The notes beneath the pieces are model-generated. The model saw only the letters and a program-made list of their open reading frames with translations, ran no database searches and had not been told where the DNA came from. 64,000 bases of DNA from Verrucomicrobia bacterium Ga0077533 (lineage in GTDB: Bacteria > Verrucomicrobiota > Verrucomicrobiia > Opitutales > Opitutaceae), in the NCBI GenBank assembly GCA_001464505.1, contig LNEH01000155.1, forward strand, positions 30,430 through 94,429, read 5' to 3'. Shown piece after piece: positions 31,295-39,770 of this stretch; positions within the stretch are counted from its first letter, which is position 1, and the number at the start of each line of letters is the position of its first letter. The position numbers and the translations under genes were made by a program.

Positions 31295-33700
31295 TCACGC
31301 GGCGGTCTTGCTCTTCGGACTGAAGATCGTGAGGCCTTCCAACGACTGGGCGGGCGGCGGGAACAGGAGGCTGCCGAGATAGCCGGTCACAATGCAGATA
31401 AAAATCGAGATCGGCATGTAGAAATAGGGATGAACCAGGTTTTGCGACCAGGCGACGACGGTCAGCATGATGCTGATCGTGATGCCGATGACCACCCCTT
31501 GCCAGTTGGCGCGCCGGGTGAACATTCCCAGGGTGTAGGCACCGGCAAACCCGCCGCTAAGCAGGCCGGAAAGCTCGATCGAGACGTCGAACAGGGAGTC
31601 GATATCATAGCGTGAAAGCAGAAGCGCCAACCCCATGCCGATGATGCCGGCGCCAACCGTCATCCACTCGGCCAGGCGCACGCTCACGGCGGGGTCCGGC
31701 TTTTTCACCAGCTTCTCGTAGAAATCAACCGAGGCGAGCGTGGCCACGCTGTTCAAGATGCTGGAGAGCGTCGACATCGAGGCGGCGAGAATGCCGGCAA
31801 TGATCAGGCCAGTGACACCCACGGGGAGTTCCGCGGCGATGAAAAGCGGGAACGTGGCGTCGGTCGTGAGCAGCGGATTCATCCGCTCCGGGTGGGCCTT
31901 GTAGAAGACGTAGAGCGCGGTGCCAATCAGGTAGAACATGAAGCCGCCGGGCACCATGATGGCCGCGAAAGTCCAGATTGACCGGCTCGCCTCCGGCGCA
32001 GATTTGGTGGACAGCACCCGTTGCATCAGCACCTGATCCTTCGGAAAGGTGAGCACGACATCGAACAACACGAGAAAGATGAAACCCCAGACCGTCGCCT
32101 TCGTCAGGTCAAAGCTCCAGTCGAAGAGCTGCGTCTTATTCTCGGCCGCCGCCGTCGCGAAGAATTCGCCGAATCCGCCATCGAGCTTGAAGACGATGAA
32201 GCCGATCGCGAAGAGCGCGCCGCCAAACATGACAAAGAGTTGCAGGCAGTCCGTCCAGATTACGGCCTTCATCCCGCCCATCGCCGTGTAGCCGATCGTG
32301 ACCGTCCCCATGATCAAAATGCTCCAGACGACATCGAGTCCGGTGATGGTGGAGATCGCGAGCGACGGCAGGAACAGCACCACGCTCATGCGTCCGCCCA
32401 ATTGCATGGCGATGCAGAGCGCGCTCGAGATCGTGCGGATCGCGGGGTGGAAGCGGGTTTCAAGGTAGTGGAACACCGACATCAGGTCGAGGCGCCGGAG
32501 CAGCGGCACGATCCAGACGGCGACGAACATGAGAGCCAGCACCGCGACCAGGTTGTTCATCAGATACTGCCAGTTGGTCGCGAAGGCCTTGGCCGGAATC
32601 GCGATGTAACTGATCGAACTGGTGTTGGTGGCATAGAGGCTGATGCCTGCGGCCCAGTAGGGGATGCTGCGCCCGCCAACGAAAAACTCCGCCGTCGAGT
32701 GCTTCTTCTCGCGCAAGTAAAAATAGAGCCCGATGCCAATCGTGCCCCCGAGGTAGATGGCAACGACCAGCCAATCGAGCGACCCGACCAGCCGCTGGGT
32801 TGGCTCAAGCTCCGCGAACGAAACAGCCGTTGCCCCGGCCTTCGCCTCCGCCCACAAGACACCGTTCTTCCAGCCTGCGCCGGAACTGACCACCGGGTCA
32901 CCCAACTCCTGCAATACGGCCGAAGAACCCGTGATCGTGTGAAATGACACCAGGCGCACCCCCGCCACCGGCGGCCCGTGCAGCAAGTAGAGAATGTGGC
33001 CTTGTCCAATGGGGCGCGCCGTGCCGCTGACCACCCGGCCCGGCAGCGAAGGCTTTGCCAGCCAGCCGGTCTCCAACGTCCAGCGCAGAAGGGAATCTAC
33101 GCTCCCTTCGGGGCCGCGCACGGTAAGGAACAGCGCCTGGTCCTGCGCAACCAATGACGTCGCCTCGCCGGTGTCACCGGGCCAGTCGGCGTGCGGCGTC
33201 CAGCCCGTTGCGGGTGCCGCCAAGTTGAGCGAAAACATCTTCCCGACACCGCCGGAGTCGAGGCCAACAACAAACAACTGATCCGCGCGCACCGCACCCT
33301 GCACGGATTGAAGCGCCGTCGGAAGCGGAGCCAGTGCGCGGGTGACGAGTCGGTTCCCCTCGAGGGTCAGGCGTTCAACTCGCGAAGTCGCATCGTCGTT
33401 TGTCCGGCCGGCGAGCAGGAAGGCTCCGATGCCGTCGGGCACGACGGCATTCACTGGTGCCGACGGCTGCGCCCACTCCAACGGCATCCACTCCCGGCGG
33501 TTTTCGTCATACGCCGAGACTGACGCCGAGGCGAACGCGACTGGGCGACCGGCCAGCACAGTCAAATGCCCCTCGGTGGTCGGACCGGCCAACTCCCCCA
33601 GCGACCCGGTGCGCACCGGAACCAGATTCTCCGCACGCAAGGGCAGAAATGCGCCGAGCAGCAGCAAACAGATGGGCAGGCCCGGCAATGGGGATTTCAT
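31295..33700 (-). CDS. Kelch-like beta-propeller fused to sodium:solute symporter
   Basis: This is an 801-aa fusion from ATG 33700. A signal peptide (LPICLLLLGAFLPLRAENLV) is followed by about 290 residues of kelch-like repeats (FASASVSAYDENRREWMPLE, AAPATGWTPHADWPGD). An SSS transporter with about 13-14 membrane segments comes next, including FFVGGRSIPYWAAGISLYAT, YTAMGGMKAVIWTDCLQLFV and STLSSILNSVATLASVDFYE. SSS proteins drive solute uptake with Na+; periplasmic propeller fusions occur in sialic acid and other sugar transporters and may present or isomerise substrate. It lies 152 bp after the TonB receptor on the same strand and belongs to the LacI-controlled set. Confidence 0.88.
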   Translation of the reverse strand: MKSPLPGLPICLLLLGAFLPLRAENLVPVRTGSLGELAGPTTEGHLTVLAGRPVAFASASVSAYDENRREWMPLEWAQPSAPVNAVVPDGIGAFLLAGRTNDDATSRVERLTLEGNRLVTRALAPLPTALQSVQGAVRADQLFVVGLDSGGVGKMFSLNLAAPATGWTPHADWPGDTGEATSLVAQDQALFLTVRGPEGSVDSLLRWTLETGWLAKPSLPGRVVSGTARPIGQGHILYLLHGPPVAGVRLVSFHTITGSSAVLQELGDPVVSSGAGWKNGVLWAEAKAGATAVSFAELEPTQRLVGSLDWLVVAIYLGGTIGIGLYFYLREKKHSTAEFFVGGRSIPYWAAGISLYATNTSSISYIAIPAKAFATNWQYLMNNLVAVLALMFVAVWIVPLLRRLDLMSVFHYLETRFHPAIRTISSALCIAMQLGGRMSVVLFLPSLAISTITGLDVVWSILIMGTVTIGYTAMGGMKAVIWTDCLQLFVMFGGALFAIGFIVFKLDGGFGEFFATAAAENKTQLFDWSFDLTKATVWGFIFLVLFDVVLTFPKDQVLMQRVLSTKSAPEASRSIWTFAAIMVPGGFMFYLIGTALYVFYKAHPERMNPLLTTDATFPLFIAAELPVGVTGLIIAGILAASMSTLSSILNSVATLASVDFYEKLVKKPDPAVSVRLAEWMTVGAGIIGMGLALLLSRYDIDSLFDVSIELSGLLSGGFAGAYTLGMFTRRANWQGVVIGITISIMLTVVAWSQNLVHPYFYMPISIFICIVTGYLGSLLFPPPAQSLEGLTIFSPKSKTAA

Positions 33701-33852
33701 GAACAGTGACTCGGGGTGGCAGCGGTAGTGTGCGCGGAAGCGCCGGCACGTCGAGCACCGGGTGGCCGCAAAGAGAACGGGTTCAGGAAAATACTGACAA
33801 GAAACTCCAGCTGTCCCGTAGAGGAACAACTGGAGCGTGTTCTAAACAAGCC

Positions 33853-36030
33853 TTAGAATTTGATCGTATGACTGAGGGAAATGACCCTTCCCCTTCCCGC
33901 AAAATAGTTCAGGAACTGGTCAATTTGTGACCATGGCAGGATATAGAACTTGTTGGTCAAGTTCTCCACGCCCAAGGCGAAGTCGCCCCATTGGGTGGCA
34001 TAGTTTACGGTCAAATGGTGCAGCGTGAGGCCCGAGGTGCGTTCTTCGCCCGACGCACCGACATTGATGTCACGCTTGAAGAGGTTGTCCTGATACAGAG
34101 TCATGCTGCCTTTGTCCGAGAACTTCCAGGTGGCGGACAGATTGAGTTTGTCTGGGCTGATGCTGGCCATGCCCATTTGGCGCGTTAACGGCCCTGTTTC
34201 GGTGGTCCTTGTCATCCCCTTGGTGTGCGAATAGGTGGCATTGAATTTGAACATCTTGTTCGGCCTGAATTCTCCGGTGACTTCCCAACCTTTCAGATCG
34301 ACCGGCCGGCGCTGCATGACGAAGTCCCGCGTGACCGGATCGACCGTCAATGTCACTCCAAAGTCTGAATAGGATTTGTAGTAAGAGGCATTGAAGCTCG
34401 CCTTCTTGCCGTTCCAAGTCACACCCACCTCCTTGTTGTCCGCGATGACCGCCTGCAGGTCGAGAATGCCCGCCACTGACTGGCCCACGGTATTCACATT
34501 GCGCAGGGGGATGCCAACGTTCGGCAAAGTGTAACCCTTGCTGTAGGAACCAAAGACCGACCAGTTGCGGGGCAGCCGCACGATCAGGCCGGCATTCGGG
34601 AGTGTTTCCTGATAACCCAGCGTGCCACCCGTAACCGCCACCCGGTTCCGGAAGTAAGTGGTGGTATAGTTATCGACCTGCAATTCGCCATCTTCGCGGC
34701 GCACGCCGCCACTCACCGTCACGGGGCCGCGGGCGTAGGAGGCCTGCACGAAAGGCGCATTGCTGGTGAAATTCATCGGCGGCACCCACACGCGGGCGGT
34801 CAGGGCGAGTATCTGCTGGGCGGTCTCGTCCAGAATGTCGAAGCCCGTATTAACTTCCAAGCCGGCCACACCGAACAGCTCTTTGTGGGACCAGGAGCTG
34901 CGCAGGCCTCGCTTCTGTGAATTAATTTCCGACTGATCGACCAGCGTGCCCAACGGAGCGATAAGGGGATCCTGGCGGTCGGCGCCATCTTCGGTAAGGA
35001 AGCGCATGGCCTGGCTGGCCTTGTAGATCTGGACATTCAACGAGCCGCCCAGAAGATTCGCGTGGTTGTAGGCCAAGGCGTATTGGTTGAAATCATTGAA
35101 CTCCGTCTTAGAATTAAGGGGCCGGCCGCGGCGGGCCGAGTCAGGAATGCCGAGGCTGCGATCGCCAAACTCGAAGATATAGTTGCCTCTGCCCTCGATG
35201 TGAAACCGGCTGACGGTCAGGGTGGCGCGTTGGTTATTATTTTCCCCGAAGGTGTGGCCTGCCTTGATGAACAGATTCTGGGATTCCGAATCGTTGATCG
35301 AGCCGCTCTGGCTCATCCCCTGCCTCCGGCCATTGGCATCATAGGACATGCCACGTTTGCTGAAGGAGGTGCCAACAACCAAGTCTTTGTTGCCTGACTT
35401 GTGGTAGTAGTTGAGACCCACCCTCCAACTCGTGCTGTCTTCGTCATCGTAACCCGCGATAGAGAACTTCGAGCGCAGCACCGCCTCGCTGCCCTCTTTT
35501 TCCGGGCTCTTCGAGATATAGTTGATGATGCCACCCACTGCTCCGATGCCCTCCGATGCCGATGGTCCGTTGATGACTTCAATCCGGCCGACGACATCCA
35601 TGTCCGTAAAGGTTCCATTACGACTGCCCTCACGCAGCGGCGTAGTTTGGGAAATGCCATCAAACAGGCGCAGGGCGACGCGCCCACGCAGCGTCTCGCC
35701 GGTGTTGTTCATGGCCTGCGTCGCAGGAGCGTAACCCGGGACAATCCTGGACAACACCGCCGTGGCGTCATCTGTCAGTATTTGCGTCCCCGCTATTTCC
35801 GAAGTTGTGATCAACTTGATTGCCCCGGGAATCTGGTCGATCGCCTTGGGCGACCGGTAGCCGGTGGTGACGGTTAATTTCTCCAGCTTGACCACTTCCT
35901 CTTCGGTCTTGTCAGCGTCCGCGACGGGCGTGGTTGTCGTCTGGGCGAGGCCTGTGGCGGCAAAGGCGATGAACAGTAACGCCGCAACCAGGGTCGCGAC
36001 GGATTTGGTTCGGGTAGGGTATGTTTTCAT
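33853..36030 (-). CDS. TonB-dependent receptor (no STN domain)
   Basis: This is a 725-aa receptor with signal peptide VATLVAALLFIAFAATGLAQ. A TonB-box-like segment (EEEVVKLEKLTVTTGYR) precedes the plug, which has ATAVLSRIVPGYAPATQA and RIEVINGPSASEGIGAVGGI. The barrel closes with ISLSHTIKF and a terminal Phe. It lacks the STN domain of the other receptor, so it is not expected to signal to FecR. It is probably the first gene of an outer-plus-inner-membrane uptake pair with the kelch-SSS symporter. Two LacI-type palindromes lie upstream (36044 and 36239). The plug and barrel resemble siderophore-type receptors, but the regulon context argues for a sugar-like ligand. Confidence 0.88.
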   Translation of the reverse strand: MKTYPTRTKSVATLVAALLFIAFAATGLAQTTTTPVADADKTEEEVVKLEKLTVTTGYRSPKAIDQIPGAIKLITTSEIAGTQILTDDATAVLSRIVPGYAPATQAMNNTGETLRGRVALRLFDGISQTTPLREGSRNGTFTDMDVVGRIEVINGPSASEGIGAVGGIINYISKSPEKEGSEAVLRSKFSIAGYDDEDSTSWRVGLNYYHKSGNKDLVVGTSFSKRGMSYDANGRRQGMSQSGSINDSESQNLFIKAGHTFGENNNQRATLTVSRFHIEGRGNYIFEFGDRSLGIPDSARRGRPLNSKTEFNDFNQYALAYNHANLLGGSLNVQIYKASQAMRFLTEDGADRQDPLIAPLGTLVDQSEINSQKRGLRSSWSHKELFGVAGLEVNTGFDILDETAQQILALTARVWVPPMNFTSNAPFVQASYARGPVTVSGGVRREDGELQVDNYTTTYFRNRVAVTGGTLGYQETLPNAGLIVRLPRNWSVFGSYSKGYTLPNVGIPLRNVNTVGQSVAGILDLQAVIADNKEVGVTWNGKKASFNASYYKSYSDFGVTLTVDPVTRDFVMQRRPVDLKGWEVTGEFRPNKMFKFNATYSHTKGMTRTTETGPLTRQMGMASISPDKLNLSATWKFSDKGSMTLYQDNLFKRDINVGASGEERTSGLTLHHLTVNYATQWGDFALGVENLTNKFYILPWSQIDQFLNYFAGRGRVISLSHTIKF

Positions 36031-36043
36031 GGGGCAGGGGTAG

Positions 36044-36055
36044 GCAGACGTTTGC
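36044..36055. promoter_or_regulatory. LacI-type operator (GCAGACGTTTGC)
   Basis: It differs by one base from the perfect palindrome GCAAACGTTTGC and lies 14 bp upstream of the TonB receptor ATG. A regulator bound here would block initiation or early elongation of that gene. Confidence 0.6.
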
Positions 36056-36238
36056 GTTGGGTGTGGGGAGTCTGAAATATCTAGGGGTGGCGTCGGAGGC
36101 GGGGAGCAGAATGCTTCAGTTGCGGGGCCGGGTCTGGATCAGACTGGACGGGCGTTGGGAAGTGACTGTGTTCCAAGGGAGAGGAACGTAGAAAACATTT
36201 GGGGCTTGTGGGGTGGGAAAGCTAACGTCCAAGTTTAA

Positions 36239-36250
36239 GCAAACGTTTGC
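36239..36250. promoter_or_regulatory. LacI-type operator (GCAAACGTTTGC)
   Basis: A perfect 12-bp palindrome with the central CG of LacI/GalR operators, in the middle of the divergent promoter region. The same 12 bases recur at 38480. Confidence 0.75.
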
Positions 36251-36460
36251 ATTGGCGACGATTTTTAGTTTTCGTCATCGTGTCAACTTTTTTGTTATCT
36301 CATTCAGAAGAGACCCACATAAACGGTCCGAAGATTTTACCAGCCAAGGTTCCGCTCAGTGGACCATAAAACCGTGATCATGACGGCAATGACTGACCGG
36401 AGATTTACCACTCAAGCTTCCCCCACCCAAAAGATTCAGCCACCAAACCATAAGAACATC

Positions 36461-37459
36461 ATGCTAACCAAGAATGACCTGTTGAAAAACAAGGCCCTGC
36501 TGCAAGACCGGGCCCGGGCCAGCCTCGTGGGTCACGCGATCGGTGATTCATTCGGTGATATTGCCCGTTCCCCGGAATATCATCTGCAATATGGCATCAC
36601 CATGGATTTTTCGGACAAGCCGGCACCGGGAACGGATGACACCGAATTTGCCCTGTTGACGGCGCAGACGCTGATCAAGGCCAGCGGAAATTTGACCGAT
36701 GCAGATGTCCTCGAAAGTTGGCGGACCCATGTGCTGCCCCTGTCGGAGTTGAAGCGCGGCGGGGCGAGCGAGCGGGAAGCGGCGGCCAATATCCGGCGCG
36801 GAATATTGCCCCCGCATTCCGGCATCTATAACTCCTATTGCACGAGTGATGGCGCGGCCATGCGGGTGACGCCGATTGGCATCGCCTGTGCCGGTGACCC
36901 GGGGCGAGCCGCGACTTTGGCGGAGATTGATGCCCGTATCAGTCATTCCAGAGATGGACTGTGGGGCGCCCAAGCGGTGGCGGCCGCAGTGGCCGTGGCG
37001 ATGGCCGGTGCCTCGGCCGATGAAGCATTTCAGGCGGCGATCAATGTTACCCCTCCGGATTCATGGATAAGATACGCCTTCACGAAAGCGTTGAGCATCA
37101 TCGAAGAGCAGCAAACGCTGGAAGCCGCTTGGAAGCCGCTGCATGATGCCTTGTGGACCGAATACAAAGCAATTGCCCCCGAAGCGGTCGCTTCTGCACT
37201 GGCCATCGTGAAACTGACCAACGGAGATTTTAAGCGGGGCATTATTTACAGCGGGAATTTCGGCCGCGATGCCGACACCATTTCCGCGATAGTCGGGGCG
37301 ATCAGCGGAGCAATGAATGGGATGGGCCGCATCCCGCCACACTGGATCGAAAAGGTGCGTCTCACCACGGGCGTTTGTCTGCCTTTCACCAAGGGGATGG
37401 ATCTTTTTGACGTTTCTGCCCAATTAGCAGACTTGGTCACCCTTTCCCCTGAACTGTGA
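36461..37459 (+). CDS. ADP-ribosylglycohydrolase-family enzyme
   Basis: This is a 332-aa protein started at ATG 36461 (MLTKNDLLKNKALLQDRARA); the earlier in-frame ATG at 36380 reads into non-conserved text. The DraG/ARH fold is shown by ASLVGHAIGDSFGDIARSPE, PGTDDTEFALLTAQTL and, near the C-terminus, SGNFGRDADTISAIVGAISG; the Asp residues in these blocks bind two Mg2+. Family members cleave N- or O-linked ribosyl bonds on proteins or small molecules. Here it sits between uptake genes and a PfkB sugar kinase under LacI-type operators, so a catabolic ribosyl-hydrolase acting on an imported compound is more likely than protein de-ADP-ribosylation. It overlaps the convergent kinase gene by 36 bp. 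Confidence 0.82.
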   Translation: MLTKNDLLKNKALLQDRARASLVGHAIGDSFGDIARSPEYHLQYGITMDFSDKPAPGTDDTEFALLTAQTLIKASGNLTDADVLESWRTHVLPLSELKRGGASEREAAANIRRGILPPHSGIYNSYCTSDGAAMRVTPIGIACAGDPGRAATLAEIDARISHSRDGLWGAQAVAAAVAVAMAGASADEAFQAAINVTPPDSWIRYAFTKALSIIEEQQTLEAAWKPLHDALWTEYKAIAPEAVASALAIVKLTNGDFKRGIIYSGNFGRDADTISAIVGAISGAMNGMGRIPPHWIEKVRLTTGVCLPFTKGMDLFDVSAQLADLVTLSPEL

Positions 37460-38419
37460 TGTTGCTGTTTTGCGCAGAAACCGCTTCAGCTCTTTCCGCG
37501 TGGGCATCGCGAACGCCGCGCCGGGTTTGGTGATCGACAGCGCGGCCACCGCCGTGCCATGGCGAGCCGCCTCGGCGATCCGGCCCTTGTAGCGAACCAG
37601 TCCCGCCGCGAAACCTCCGCAGAACGCGTCGCCGGCGCCGGTCGTATCCACCACCTTCAGGCCACGATGGGCCGGGATGAACATGTGCCTGGCTTTCTCC
37701 GAAATAAAACAGCCCCGGCTGCCCATGGTCACGATCAGGGTTGGCACCTTGAACAGGCGGCATAAGGCATGCAGTGCCTCCCGCGGCATCGCATGCAATG
37801 CCCGCTCGTCGAAATTCCGCCGGTGAATCTCCGGCAGTTTGCGCACGAGAGCGATGAACTCACCCTCGTTTGGAATCAGGATGTCAACGTGCCGCAATAA
37901 CCGCGGGTTAAAATCATGCCGCATCGGCGCGGGATTCAGCACCGTCGTCACCCCGGCCCGATGGGCGAGACGGAGCGTGTGCGCCGTGGTCGACAGGTTT
38001 GATTCCAATTGAGTGACCACCACTTTCGCGCCCGTCAGCAGCGCCCGGGGCACATCACCCGGGGCCAGCCGGGCGTTGGCCCCCGGCTCAATCACGATCA
38101 TGTTCTGTCCCTCGCCGTTGAGCAGGATCACGGCGGTGCCCGTGGGCCGATCCGTCTTGAGCGCAAGCCGGCAGCCGATTTTCTCGCGGCGGTAGAAAGC
38201 GGCCACCTCGCCGGCGTAGGCGCCGCGCCCCATCGCGCCGACAAACATCGTGCGCACACCGGCGCGCCCGCAGGCGATGGCCTGGTTGGACCCTTTGCCG
38301 CCCTGGCCGACTGCCAGCCGGGCTATGACCGTCTGCCCACCCTGTGGAAAATCCGCGCAGGCAAACGTCATGTCCTGCATGATGCTGCCAACGACGAGGA
38401 CTTGCGGGGAGGTGGGCAT
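37424..38419 (-). CDS. PfkB-family sugar kinase (ribokinase-like)
   Basis: This is a 331-aa protein from ATG 38419. Signature 1 is AVGQGGKGSNQAIACGRAG and signature 2 VVDTTGAGDAFCGGFAAGL, with the catalytic Asp in GAGD. LNPAPMRHD and ILIPNEGEF are typical of ribokinases. It phosphorylates ribose or a related sugar using ATP. It lies on the same strand after the LacI gene, with a perfect operator at 38480 in the gap. Together with the neighbouring ADP-ribosylglycohydrolase-like enzyme it would capture a freed ribose. Confidence 0.88.
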   Translation of the reverse strand: MPTSPQVLVVGSIMQDMTFACADFPQGGQTVIARLAVGQGGKGSNQAIACGRAGVRTMFVGAMGRGAYAGEVAAFYRREKIGCRLALKTDRPTGTAVILLNGEGQNMIVIEPGANARLAPGDVPRALLTGAKVVVTQLESNLSTTAHTLRLAHRAGVTTVLNPAPMRHDFNPRLLRHVDILIPNEGEFIALVRKLPEIHRRNFDERALHAMPREALHALCRLFKVPTLIVTMGSRGCFISEKARHMFIPAHRGLKVVDTTGAGDAFCGGFAAGLVRYKGRIAEAARHGTAVAALSITKPGAAFAMPTRKELKRFLRKTATSQFRGKGDQVC

Positions 38420-38442
38420 GATAAAACGGATGGATGCTGGCG

Positions 38443-38454
38443 GAGCGTTTGCTC
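38443..38454. promoter_or_regulatory. Possible weak second operator (GAGCGTTTGCTC)
   Basis: A degenerate palindrome with GAGC/GCTC ends and the GTTTGC half of the operator motif, 24 bp upstream of the kinase ATG. It could be a secondary site for the same LacI regulator. Confidence 0.3.
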
Positions 38455-38479
38455 GGGGCAGCCTGAAAGGCAAATTTAT

Positions 38480-38491
38480 GCAAACGTTTGC
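38480..38491. promoter_or_regulatory. LacI-type operator upstream of the sugar kinase (GCAAACGTTTGC)
   Basis: A perfect copy of the 36239 palindrome, located between the LacI stop (38538) and the kinase start (38419). It indicates that the kinase has its own regulated promoter. Confidence 0.75.
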
Positions 38492-38537
38492 CGCCACCTT
38501 GCGTCAAGAGAAACAATTGCTCCCGGAGCCGGGAAGC

Positions 38538-39503
38538 TCAGCAGGATTTCCGGATGATCAGCTCAGGCATGAGCTTGAGACTTGTGGCGGGTCGTTTGCC
38601 GTCCTCAATGCGCTTTAATAGCAACTCCGCGGCATACTTTCCCACCTCGTAAGCAGGCTGACGGACGACAGTTAATGGCGGGTTAAACACGTCTGGCAGC
38701 ATCTTCAGCCCGCGAGCCGCGATAGCTTCGAGTGCGCCCGCCGTCATCAGCCCGTTGCAGGCAAACAGCGCTGTGGGCGGCTCGGCCAGGGAAAGCAGCT
38801 CGTGCGCAATGGTCTCTCCACTGGCCTGCTTGTAATCGCCGAAGCGTATCAGTTCCGGCTTGAGCGCGAGCCCTGCCTGCGCATGCGCGTCCTTGTAACC
38901 GCGCAGGCGCTCCCGTCCGGTCGAAGAGTCCGCCGGACCGCCGATGAGGCCGATCCGTCGGTGGCCGCGCGCGATGATGTGCTCGACGGCCTTCAGCGCC
39001 CCGGTGTGGTTGTCGACCTCCACTTTATCCAGATTACCGCTCGACAGGCTGCGGTCCACGCACACTACCGGAGTGCCATTGCGCACCACCTGCAGCACCG
39101 CCGGGTCGGTCTCGTGGATCGGGGGCAGGATGATGCCGTCCACGGACTCCGACTGCAAGACGTCGAGGTAGAACCGCTCCTTGGCCTCGTCCTCGTCGTA
39201 ATTGCACAACAGCACGGCATAGTTGCTCTTATAGGCCACATCCTCGACCCCCCGCGCTAGGTCGGCAAAAAAGATGTTCTGGATGTTCGGGATGATCAGA
39301 CCCAGCAGATGGCTGCTGCTGTCGCGCGTGCGCAGCCGGCGGGCTACGCGGTTGGGTTTGTAGCCCAGTTCGCGCATGGCTTTCCGCACCCGGGCCTGGG
39401 TTTCCGAACCGATCTTGCCCGTCTGGTTGATTGTGCGCGAGACCGTCGAAATGTTCACCTTCGCCCGGCGGGCCACGTCGATCAGACTGGAGGGCTTATT
39501 CAT
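38538..39503 (-). CDS. LacI-family transcriptional regulator
   Basis: This is a 321-aa protein from ATG 39503. The HTH is SLIDVARRAKVNISTVSRTI, with hinge YKPNRVARRLRT. The periplasmic-binding-like domain includes LLGLIIPNIQNIFFADLARG, VDGIILPPIHETD and GHRRIGLIGGPADSSTGRER. The binding motif expected for this class is a CG-centred palindrome, and three such sites plus one variant are seen around its neighbours. It is the likely regulator of the receptor/symporter, hydrolase, kinase and downstream plus-strand genes. The effector is probably a sugar or its phosphate. It may also control itself through the 39619 site, about 115 bp upstream. Confidence 0.92.
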   Translation of the reverse strand: MNKPSSLIDVARRAKVNISTVSRTINQTGKIGSETQARVRKAMRELGYKPNRVARRLRTRDSSSHLLGLIIPNIQNIFFADLARGVEDVAYKSNYAVLLCNYDEDEAKERFYLDVLQSESVDGIILPPIHETDPAVLQVVRNGTPVVCVDRSLSSGNLDKVEVDNHTGALKAVEHIIARGHRRIGLIGGPADSSTGRERLRGYKDAHAQAGLALKPELIRFGDYKQASGETIAHELLSLAEPPTALFACNGLMTAGALEAIAARGLKMLPDVFNPPLTVVRQPAYEVGKYAAELLLKRIEDGKRPATSLKLMPELIIRKSC

Positions 39504-39618
39504 GGAGTGGGCGGGCAAGGCGGGACGCGGGCGGGAGATTTTAAATAGCGCAGGCAATTTGCGGAAATCCCCCGCCGCACGCAAGGCACGATTTGGGTAG
39601 ACATGCGGAAAAGGTTGA

Positions 39619-39630
39619 GCAAACGATTGC
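39619..39630. promoter_or_regulatory. LacI-type operator (GCAAACGATTGC)
   Basis: One base different from GCAAACGTTTGC, in the divergent region between the LacI gene (starts 39503, minus) and the TIM/SUMF1 gene (starts 39771, plus). It could control both. Confidence 0.6.
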
Positions 39631-39770
39631 GCATCTTTCCGTCATCCCTCCGGACCAGCCCCCGGATTCACGTGCTTACGGGCCGGCTGGCTCCCGGGGC
39701 GCTGCCCCACTTTCGTCATGTCATCCTCCGCAAACTCTGCCAACGTTCCCGGTGCCACCCCCACCCCCGC

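Larger units (their letters stand above)
36031..36460. promoter_or_regulatory. Divergent promoter region with two LacI-type operators
   Basis: This 430-bp noncoding stretch separates the TonB receptor (minus) from the ADP-ribosylglycohydrolase-like gene (plus). It holds the palindromes at 36044-36055 and 36239-36250 and is AT-rich around 36250-36300. No RNA gene is apparent. Both divergent units should be controlled from here. Confidence 0.6.
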
